Shown here one piece after another: positions 26,110 to 32,291 of a stretch of 32,291 bases of DNA. Each line of letters opens with the position of its first letter. Position 1 is the first letter of the stretch. The translations under genes and the position numbers were made by a program. Source of the stretch: Alloscardovia venturai. GTDB taxonomy: Bacteria > Actinomycetota > Actinomycetes > Actinomycetales > Bifidobacteriaceae. Location of the stretch: the NCBI RefSeq assembly GCF_042676605.1, contig NZ_JBHTHQ010000001.1, positions 1-32,291 on the forward strand, read 5' to 3'. The notes under the pieces were generated by a model, which was given only the letters and a program-made list of their open reading frames with translations, was not told the origin of the DNA and made no database searches.

Positions 26110-27210
26110 TTACTCAGCACTATTAGAGCGTGCGAGACGTTCTGCTTCGTCTGCTTGAATATCAGAGTCGATAACCGCCTGTAAATCGCCATCAAGCACA
26201 GCATCCAAGTTATACGCTTTGTAATTAGTACGGTGATCTACAATGCGGTTCTCTGGGAAGTTGTAGGTTCGGATACGCTCAGAACGATCCAACGTGCGTA
26301 CCTGAGAATGCCTCATATCCGCTGCTGCAGCCGCCTCTTCTTCATGTTTCATCGCAAGCAAGCGAGACTTCAACACGCGGAGTGCTGCTGCACGATTTTG
26401 AATCTGCGACTTCTCATCTTGCATGGATACGACAATACCCGTTGGGATATGTGTCATTCGGACTGCAGAATACGTTGTATTTACCGACTGACCGCCAGGC
26501 CCCGATGACATAAAGATATCAATCTTTAAATCCTTCTGATCGATTTCAATTTCATCATTGTCATCTTCAGCTTCAGGGAATACAATCACACCTGCTGCGG
26601 AAGTCTGAATGCGACCATTGGATTCTGTCACAGGGATACGCTGCACACGATGTACTCCACCCTCATACTTGAGAGAAGCCCATACACCATCAGCAGGAGC
26701 TACGGTGCCCTTCGTACGAAATGCAATCTGAACGTCCTTGACACCGCCAAGCTCAGTCGCATTCTGAGACTGAATCTCATATGTCCAGCCACGTTTTTCC
26801 GCATAACGCATATACATACGCAGGAGGTCACCCGCGAAAAGTGCCGCTTCTTCACCGCCAGCACCCGCTTTAATTTCCATGATGGTATCTGATGCATCAT
26901 CAGGATCGCGTGGGATAAGCGCCATACGAAGTTTATCTTCAACTGCTGGAAGTTCACCTTCAAGCCGCTTTGCTTCAGCTGCAAAATCTGGATCCTCATC
27001 AGCGAGTTCTTTCGCAGCTTCCATATCTTCATTCATCTGAAGATACTGCTGATAGATGGTTACGATCTGAGCAAGTTCTGCATGACGCCGTCCAAGTTTG
27101 CGCATCTTATTTGGGTCAGAAGCAACTTCTGGTTGGCTCATTTCAGCTTCAACGTTCTTGTATTCTTCAAGAGCCGTAGCAGCTGCGGGGAACTTGTTTT
27201 CGGATGCCAC
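26110..27210 (-). CDS. prfA: Peptide chain release factor 1
   Basis: 366 residues, the usual length. It recognises UAA and UAG stops and triggers release of the finished peptide. The stop-recognition tripeptide is PVT (193-195), in RIPVTESNGRIQTSAA, where E. coli has PAT. The catalytic GGQ lies at 239-241 in SSGPGGQSVNTTYSAVR and is the substrate of PrmC encoded just downstream. An acidic stretch (EAEDDNDEIEID) lies between them. Since RF1 reads UAG, the amber codon inside the effector gene at 5099-5101 would be expected to terminate. Confidence 0.97.
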   Translation of the reverse strand: MASENKFPAAATALEEYKNVEAEMSQPEVASDPNKMRKLGRRHAELAQIVTIYQQYLQMNEDMEAAKELADEDPDFAAEAKRLEGELPAVEDKLRMALIPRDPDDASDTIMEIKAGAGGEEAALFAGDLLRMYMRYAEKRGWTYEIQSQNATELGGVKDVQIAFRTKGTVAPADGVWASLKYEGGVHRVQRIPVTESNGRIQTSAAGVIVFPEAEDDNDEIEIDQKDLKIDIFMSSGPGGQSVNTTYSAVRMTHIPTGIVVSMQDEKSQIQNRAAALRVLKSRLLAMKHEEEAAAAADMRHSQVRTLDRSERIRTYNFPENRIVDHRTNYKAYNLDAVLDGDLQAVIDSDIQADEAERLARSNSAE

Positions 27211-27302
27211 TGGGTGCCTTCCTTGTCATTATGTCGCAAATGTGACTATGGTAAAAGTTTCAAATAATTTTTAAAAGATTGCTATCTGAAAGATGTAAAG
27301 AT

Positions 27303-27355
27303 ATAAAAACGCCAGCTAACGCACAACTTTTATAAGTTGCCACGTATAACTGGCG
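27303..27355 (-). terminator. Terminator downstream of rpmE
   Basis: On the minus strand CGCCAG (27350-27355 complement) pairs with CTGGCG, with an inner CAACTT/AAGTTG stem around an ATAA loop, and TTTTTAT follows at once. It lies 14 bases after the rpmE stop and insulates it from prfA. Confidence 0.8.
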
Positions 27356-27368
27356 AATGATACAAGAG

Positions 27369-27578
27369 CTACTTCTTCTTGCCGTAACGTGCTTCGAAGC
27401 GTGCCACGCGACCACCAGTATCGAGAATCTTCTGCTTACCGGTGTAGAAAGGATGGCAATTAGAGCACACGTCAGCGGTAATATGACCGCTCTTTACGGT
27501 AGAACGAGTAACGAAAGTGTTGCCACAAGAGCATACAACTTCAGTTGCTACATATTCAGGATGAATACCCTGCTTCAT
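27369..27578 (-). CDS. rpmE: Large-subunit ribosomal protein L31, zinc-binding form
   Basis: 69 residues. The protein bridges the ribosomal subunits. The zinc-binding cysteines are all present: CSC near residues 16-18 and CSNC near 37-40, so this is the C+ type rather than the zinc-free paralog. The typical N-terminus MKQGIHPEY and the FYTGKQK motif are intact. AGGAGATAATA precedes the ATG. It has its own terminator, so it forms a single-gene unit divergent from the fructokinase gene. Confidence 0.97.
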   Translation of the reverse strand: MKQGIHPEYVATEVVCSCGNTFVTRSTVKSGHITADVCSNCHPFYTGKQKILDTGGRVARFEARYGKKK

Positions 27579-27752
27579 AATTATTATCTCCTAGGGAATC
27601 AAGGAACCCGGGTCGACTTAGCCTTGTGCTCAATCGTGAACCGGCGAACCAGTGGATATTATACGCACCATAACAGACGAGATACAGAATTTTAGCGTTT
27701 CACTGAAAAGGTGACTAACATAGACAGTGAGAGGGGTTACCTTCTCAACCAT

Positions 27753-27791
27753 AACTCTTGTTTGATATAGCATAGATACAAAGCAAGAGTT
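27753..27791. promoter_or_regulatory. 8-bp inverted repeat in front of the fructokinase gene, candidate operator
   Basis: AACTCTTG (27753-27760) and CAAGAGTT (27784-27791) are perfect inverted repeats with 23 bases between, about 25 bases before the ATG at 27818. The space holds TATA-like sequence (GATATAGC, GATACA), so the repeat probably spans the promoter or start of transcription. A sugar-responsive repressor site is plausible; a leader hairpin is the alternative. Confidence 0.5.
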
Positions 27792-27817
27792 GTTATCTTC
27801 GAGGAGGAAGGATTCTA

Positions 27818-28735
27818 ATGAATAACGCATCACAAACTAGTGAAAAGCCTGTAGTCGTAGCACTGGGAGAGCTTCTGTGGGACATGCTCCCTACCGGCAA
27901 ACGCGCAGGTGGAGCACCAGCAAACTTCTGCTATCACTCTATGATGAATGGCGCGGATGGATATGCTGTCAGCGCTTTGGGTGAGGATGCCTTAGGGAAC
28001 GAGCTTGAAGACGAAGTCAATAAAGCTGGAATTAAGCACATCATTAAGCGCAATGCTTATCCTACTGGCACTGTAGAAGTTCATTTAAGCGACGGTATCC
28101 CTACATACGATATCGTCCAAAATGTCGCGTGGGATCACATCCCGTATACCCAAGATATGGTAGACCTTATTAAGCGAGCAGATGCCGTATGCTACGGGAC
28201 ACTCGCATGCCGACGCCCTGAGTCACATGACAGCATCATGCGGCTGCTGAGCGGAGTGAAGCCAGGCGCTATGAAGTATTTCGACATCAATCTACGCGGG
28301 GACTTCTATTCGAAAGATTTGATTACAGAGCAGCTCAACGCTGCGACAGTTTTCAAAATTAACGATGATGAAATTGCCCAGCTTCAAACTATGTTCAGCG
28401 TTCCTGGCACTGCTGAAGAAGTTGCACAGTGGTTCCTGAGCGAGTTTGATTTGGATTATGTCATCTTGACAGCTGGTGGAGATTATTCTCAAGTATTTGC
28501 TCGCAGCGGCGAAGTATCACGAGTCAATACTCCACGAGTTACAGTAAATGACACTGTAGGAGCGGGAGATTCCTTCTCTGGCGTGTTCTGCATCGAAATT
28601 CTCAAGGGTACACCACTTCATGAGGCTCATAAGCGTGCAGTTAATGTAGCAGCGTACGTGTGCACAGCTGCTGGCGCATGGCCTACATATCCTGATGAAA
28701 TCCCAGATTACGTCACCGAACAGGGACTTGAGTAA
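27818..28735 (+). CDS. Fructokinase, PfkB/ribokinase family
   Basis: 305 residues. It probably phosphorylates fructose to fructose 6-phosphate with ATP, feeding the bifid shunt. The N-terminal GELLWDMLPTG and RAGGAPANFCYH match the sugar-binding signature of fructokinases in this family, ACRRPESHDSI lies in the middle, and the C-terminal NDTVGAGDSFSG carries the anion hole and catalytic Asp. GAGGAGGAAGG stands 8 bases before the ATG. It is followed after about 40 bases by a sugar symporter in the same direction. Substrate choice rests on the family; other hexoses are possible. Confidence 0.9.
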   Translation: MNNASQTSEKPVVVALGELLWDMLPTGKRAGGAPANFCYHSMMNGADGYAVSALGEDALGNELEDEVNKAGIKHIIKRNAYPTGTVEVHLSDGIPTYDIVQNVAWDHIPYTQDMVDLIKRADAVCYGTLACRRPESHDSIMRLLSGVKPGAMKYFDINLRGDFYSKDLITEQLNAATVFKINDDEIAQLQTMFSVPGTAEEVAQWFLSEFDLDYVILTAGGDYSQVFARSGEVSRVNTPRVTVNDTVGAGDSFSGVFCIEILKGTPLHEAHKRAVNVAAYVCTAAGAWPTYPDEIPDYVTEQGLE

Positions 28736-28775
28736 AAAATAAAACATGATAAGAGCAGATAGGGAGGGAGGACTT

Positions 28776-29984
28776 ATGTCAGTCCATAAAAAAGTATCTG
28801 CAGCTATGATTATCCCGATTTTCGTCACATTCTTCACTATGGGGTTTGTCGATTTTGTCGGAACTGCCACAAATTTTGTCAAAGAGGATCTCACCTTACA
28901 GTCTTGGCAAGCGAGTCTCTTTACAACCATGGTCTTTCTGTGGTTCTTCATTTTCTCGCTTCCCGCAAGCTACTGTATGAATAAATACGGTCGACGTGCC
29001 ACAGTATTGATTTCTATAGCAATTACTGTTTCCGCATGCGTATTTCCTATCATTGCGTACGCTATTACAGGCATGCCAAAGGGCGGCAAACTCGTACTTA
29101 TGGTCCTTTCCTTCATACTGCTCGGTATAGGTAATGCATTCATGCAAGTATCGTTAAATCCATTAATAGCAAACTTAGTATCTGGTGAGCGATATTCCAG
29201 CACTATATCAGCAGGACAATTCGTGAAAGCCATTTCCTCCTTCTCTGCCCCACTCGTCGCGGCTTGGCTCGGCTCAGCTTTTGGAGCATGGTGGGTTATG
29301 TATGTGATTTTCCTAGTTATCTCCGTTGTCGCATTCGTATGGCTATATAATGACAAAATTGAGGAAGAAGAACGCACTGCTCCTGATATCTCCTTCGGCG
29401 ATACTCTTGGGCTTCTCAAAGATTCAGTTATCTTGCTGTGTTTCATTGGAATCATATGCCATGTTGGAATTGATGCCGGTGTAAACACGTACGCTCCGCA
29501 ATTCCTCATGGACGCGCATGAAGGTCTTGCCGCATCTGCCGCAGCATATACAACGTCTATCTACTTCGCATTCCGTACTATCGGGTTTGCTGTAGGCATG
29601 TGGGCGTTATTGAAGTTCTCCAACAAGGTCACAGTAGCAATTTGCTCTACATGTGTGGCTTTGTCTGTCGTGTTCTTCCTTCTCTTTACCACCATTGCAC
29701 CTCAGAATTGGGTTCTTTATATTGGTCTTGCATTAGTGGGTTTTGGTAACTCCAATGTCTTCTCTCTGATGTTCTCCATCGCAGGACTTCATATGCCTGA
29801 GAGACAGAACGAAATTTCTGGTCTCATGATTATGGGATTGATTGGAGGAGCAATTCTCCCACCGATTATGGGTGCGGTATCCGGTCTAGTTGGAGGTCAG
29901 CTCGGCGCAGCACTCGTGCTCGTTGTGCCGGCATGCTACCTCATTTATCTAGCTACCCATCCACGCAAGCTAGGTGAAATTTAA
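28776..29984 (+). CDS. MFS sugar/proton symporter, FucP-like
   Basis: About 402 residues and twelve membrane helices. The frame can begin at an ATG at 28746, but AGGGAGGGAGG stands directly before the ATG at 28776, which I take as the start (MSVHKKVSAAMIIP). Helix 1 (VTFFTMGFVDFVGTATNF) and the loop SLPASYCMNKYGRRATVL fit the FucP branch of the major facilitator superfamily. Together with the fructokinase gene just upstream it should import a free hexose such as fructose and pass it to the kinase. Substrate is inferred from the neighbour. A strong terminator follows 14 bases after the stop. Confidence 0.88.
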   Translation: MSVHKKVSAAMIIPIFVTFFTMGFVDFVGTATNFVKEDLTLQSWQASLFTTMVFLWFFIFSLPASYCMNKYGRRATVLISIAITVSACVFPIIAYAITGMPKGGKLVLMVLSFILLGIGNAFMQVSLNPLIANLVSGERYSSTISAGQFVKAISSFSAPLVAAWLGSAFGAWWVMYVIFLVISVVAFVWLYNDKIEEEERTAPDISFGDTLGLLKDSVILLCFIGIICHVGIDAGVNTYAPQFLMDAHEGLAASAAAYTTSIYFAFRTIGFAVGMWALLKFSNKVTVAICSTCVALSVVFFLLFTTIAPQNWVLYIGLALVGFGNSNVFSLMFSIAGLHMPERQNEISGLMIMGLIGGAILPPIMGAVSGLVGGQLGAALVLVVPACYLIYLATHPRKLGEI

Positions 29985-29998
29985 TTACCAAACATAGC

Positions 29999-30046
29999 AT
30001 GAGGGGCGTTAACTGCATGTAATTTCTAGCAGCTGACGCCCCTCAT
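29999..30046 (+). terminator. Strong hairpin terminator after the sugar operon
   Basis: ATGAGGGGCGT (29999-30009) pairs perfectly with ACGCCCCTCAT (30036-30046), with an inner CTGC/GCAG stem after a 3-by-3 internal loop, followed by TGTTGT. It lies between the symporter gene and the convergent tRNA gene and could also stop readthrough from the tRNA side. Confidence 0.8.
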
Positions 30047-30051
30047 TGTTG

Positions 30052-30125
30052 TAGGGCCACAGGGACTTGAACCCTGGACATAACGATTATGAGTCGCCCG
30101 CTCTAACCGACTGAGCTATGGCCCC
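30052..30125 (-). tRNA. tRNA with CAU anticodon (Met, or Ile2 read after lysidine modification)
   Basis: 74 bases fold as a full cloverleaf: acceptor GGGGCCA with TGGCCCT (first pair G-U), D arm GCTC/GAGC, anticodon arm GGCGA-CTCATAA-TCGTT with anticodon CAU, and T arm CAGGG-TTCAAGT-CCCTG, discriminator A. CCA is not encoded. It is not an initiator, since that lacks this arm pattern. The anticodon arm and T loop resemble the E. coli Ile2 tRNA as much as elongator Met, so identity between the two is open. Confidence 0.9.
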
Positions 30126-30240
30126 AAACCTCGTAACTTATGCCACGCACAGAGGGTCAAAGCCTTATGCGTGAAGTCACGTAGTTTATTCTAGCGAAAA
30201 CACAGGAATACGCAAGCTAGCGCATTTCACAGCATAGCTT

Positions 30241-31911
30241 TTAACGCACCTTTTGTAACTCATAGTAAGAAGGAAGACCCATATAGTTAAATTTAACGGT
30301 CTTCATCTTTTGTCCCGCACCTGCATTGACATTGTCATACCATAACGGAATCACAGGCAAATCTTTCAGCAAGAGCTCCTCAGAGCGCTGATATGTCTTT
30401 ATCGCTTCTTTCAAATCCGTCTGCTTTGCAGCTTCAGACATATAAGAGTCAAACTGCGTAGATTTGTAATCGCCGTTGTTGAGCCCCTTGCCATCAGCGG
30501 ATGCAGAGTCATATGCTTGGAAAAGATAGCCTTCAGGATGCGGGTAGTCTGACTGCAAACCGGAGCGGAATGCCCCTTTTATTTGACGCTGATTGACAGC
30601 TGTAGAGAAATCTTTACTCGTCGCATAAGCATCACCTTCGGCCTTGATGCCCAGCACATTCGAGATAGAGTTTGCGATTGCATCCACCCACGTCTTATAC
30701 GAGCCGTCAGCATTGTATCCTATAGTGAATGTTCCGCTCCATGGCGAAATTGCATCCGCTTGTGCCCATAGCTTTTGAGCCTTGGCAGGGTTATATTTCA
30801 AAACGTCAGTTCCATTCAAATTCTTGGAGTAGCCGGCGATGACAGGAGCCAAGAAATCAGTGGCAGGTGTGGCAGCACCAATGAGAATTTTCTTCACGAT
30901 AGAATCTCGGTCAATCGCATACGAAATTGCTTGACGACGGAGATTCCCTTCTTCTCCGCTAAAATGCTCTATGAACTGTGGAATCGTTATCGATTTAAAT
31001 GCGGATGAACCATCAGAAAATGCCTGAATAGTACTGTCAGTCTTATAGTTTTCCAACGCCGATGTAGGAATAGTATCAAGCACGTCCAAGTTGCCTGACT
31101 GCAAATCTGCATATGCAGTATCAAGTGAATCGTAAACAACAAAATCAATTGCTGCATTCTTTGCCTTACGAATACCGGTATAAGCCGCATTCCGCTTAAT
31201 TTTAATGTCCTTATTCACATTCCACTTGTCAAGGACATATGGTCCATTTGACACAGTCGGATTTGTGCCAAACTTATGCATGTCCTTGTACGCTATTGAA
31301 GGTATGGGGAGAAAAGCTATATCTCCGACCTTATACGAGAATGATGAATCTGGCGCATTAAGAGTGACTTGCAAGGTCTGATTATCAAGCACCTTGAGAC
31401 CTGAGAGTTGTGCATCAGGAGAAACATCCTTTCTCTGTAAGTCCTCATAACCCTGAATTGTGGCGAAGATTGAAGCTCCAACCTGCCCATGAGCTGCGTT
31501 GGCTGCGTAAGACCAAGCTTGAGCATACGTCTGTGCGGTAATGCTCTCCCCGTTCGAGAATTTAAGCCCTTTTTTAAGCTTGATGGTGTACACAGAGGCA
31601 TCCTCATTAGGAGTTATAGACTGAGCCTCATCCATAACCAATTCACCCTTATTTGTAAAAGTGACGAGACCATCAAAAAGTTGAGATGCTATCTTCCAGC
31701 TCGCTGTATCTGATACATTACCTGGTGTTAATTCTCCAGTAGGTTCTACAGAATTTACGGTAATTGTTGCGTTCTTATCAACAGATTCTTTCGCATTAGT
31801 AGAGTTACTTGAACTCAACGAGCCGCAAGCTGCCAAAGCTACGACAAGGATACTAGTCGCGCTCGTTGCGACCAATCGTTTAAGTGTTATCCACGTCCTG
31901 TTAAAAGGCAT
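30241..31911 (-). CDS. Peptide-binding lipoprotein of an ABC importer (OppA family)
   Basis: 556 residues. The signal peptide ends in the lipobox VVALAAC-G, so the mature protein is anchored outside by a lipidated Cys. The rest is a family 5 solute-binding fold: DTASWKIASQLFDGLVTF near the start, LKKGLKFSNGESITAQTYAQAW in the middle, and YAIDRDSIVKKIL further on. It captures oligopeptides for uptake. GGGGAG stands 6 bases before the ATG. No permease or ATPase gene follows; a tRNA does, so its partners must be encoded elsewhere or it is a stand-alone receptor. The ligand cannot be told from sequence. Confidence 0.92.
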   Translation of the reverse strand: MPFNRTWITLKRLVATSATSILVVALAACGSLSSSNSTNAKESVDKNATITVNSVEPTGELTPGNVSDTASWKIASQLFDGLVTFTNKGELVMDEAQSITPNEDASVYTIKLKKGLKFSNGESITAQTYAQAWSYAANAAHGQVGASIFATIQGYEDLQRKDVSPDAQLSGLKVLDNQTLQVTLNAPDSSFSYKVGDIAFLPIPSIAYKDMHKFGTNPTVSNGPYVLDKWNVNKDIKIKRNAAYTGIRKAKNAAIDFVVYDSLDTAYADLQSGNLDVLDTIPTSALENYKTDSTIQAFSDGSSAFKSITIPQFIEHFSGEEGNLRRQAISYAIDRDSIVKKILIGAATPATDFLAPVIAGYSKNLNGTDVLKYNPAKAQKLWAQADAISPWSGTFTIGYNADGSYKTWVDAIANSISNVLGIKAEGDAYATSKDFSTAVNQRQIKGAFRSGLQSDYPHPEGYLFQAYDSASADGKGLNNGDYKSTQFDSYMSEAAKQTDLKEAIKTYQRSEELLLKDLPVIPLWYDNVNAGAGQKMKTVKFNYMGLPSYYELQKVR

Positions 31912-32026
31912 ACTTCTCCCCTTTTGTTAAGCTTATACTTCATTTAACTGCATAAAGAGGAGAGTTCTTCCTTTTCATGGAAAATTGCAAGAAAAAATTG
32001 CTTGAGGCTGAATTATCCCATTTGGG

Positions 32027-32138
32027 CTTATAGGACATTTTGTGTTGCTGTTATGCTTGTTTACCCCTTGTATTTATTGGGATGAACCATGTTTTAAATT
32101 TCTCAATGATTTTTACTTATAGGACAAAAAGTGTTGCT
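32027..32138. repeat. 23-base direct repeat with swapped central four bases, in a gene-free end region
   Basis: The two copies lie at 32027-32049 and 32116-32138, 89 bases apart. Both begin CTTATAGGACA and end GTGTTGCT; the four bases between are TTTT in the first and AAAA in the second. The surrounding 31912-32291 holds no convincing gene. AAACACC (32141-32147) and GGTGTTT (32177-32183) add a hairpin just after the second copy. A paired protein-binding site for control of the lipoprotein gene, or ends of a lost insertion, are possible. Confidence 0.55.
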
Positions 32139-32291
32139 AGAAACACCGTGGAAGCCTTATTTTCTAGTAAGTCCGAGGTGTTTTAAAAATTATGCATTCT
32201 AAGAAGTATGAGAATTACGTAATGCACCACATGCCATAGTAAAAACGTTAAGAAAAACGGCACAACTAGTAGCGGTAAACAACGTTATTAT

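Noticed and set aside
32027..32138. Two repeats as a CRISPR array
   Set aside because: Only two copies, 66 bases between them, not identical, and no cas gene in the window.
32193..32240. Short plus-strand frame (MHSKKYENYV...) with GAGGTG upstream as a leader peptide
   Set aside because: Only about 14 codons, ribosome site 13 bases away, and no regulated gene visible downstream in the window.

Overview
The window looks like chromosome of a low-to-mid GC member of the Bifidobacteriaceae (Actinobacteria). This is an inference from gene content: a rpmE-prfA-prmC-tsaC-wecA housekeeping block in actinobacterial order, release factor 1 with the PVT tripeptide, a fructokinase paired with a FucP-like sugar/proton symporter, and a type VII secretion (T7SS) locus of a kind unlike the mycobacterial ESX clusters. 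Base composition suggests a lower-GC genus such as Alloscardovia, Scardovia or Gardnerella rather than a typical Bifidobacterium. No database search was possible.

Bases 1-8040, all on the minus strand, hold T7SS substrates. At the left edge is an intact cassette of three genes: a WXG100-like partner (2260-2541), a ~200-residue unknown protein (1671-2276) and a large DPTPGDP-type putative secreted effector running off the window (1-1662). To its right is a second, paralogous cassette (3046-7270) of five genes. Each of the five carries at least one disrupting lesion: four have single-base homopolymer frameshifts (one has two) and the effector has an in-frame amber codon. Two further remnants lie at 2578-2946 and 7391-7620.

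Bases 7742-19996 hold the secretion machine, transcribed right to left: a Ser/Thr kinase with one membrane helix and an outside helical domain, an acidic single-pass membrane protein, a ~1370-residue Ig-like surface protein anchored at both ends, an EssC-type three-ATPase motor with an N-terminal ubiquitin-like domain, a small FHA protein, and a WXG100 protein with its own leader and terminator. All of these are intact. The layout suggests a T7SS in which an active kinase takes the place of the EssB pseudokinase, a giant Ig-like protein takes the place of EsaA/YueB, and FHA domains read phosphothreonine marks.

Bases 20226-27578, also minus strand, are housekeeping: guaB, an AtpI-like membrane protein, a WecA/TagO-type phosphosugar transferase, tsaC, a TraX-like membrane protein, prmC, prfA and rpmE with a clear terminator. 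Bases 27818-30046 are a plus-strand two-gene sugar unit (fructokinase, MFS symporter) closed by a strong hairpin. The right end has a CAU-anticodon tRNA, a peptide-binding lipoprotein gene, and about 380 bases without a recognisable gene but with a curious 23-base direct repeat.
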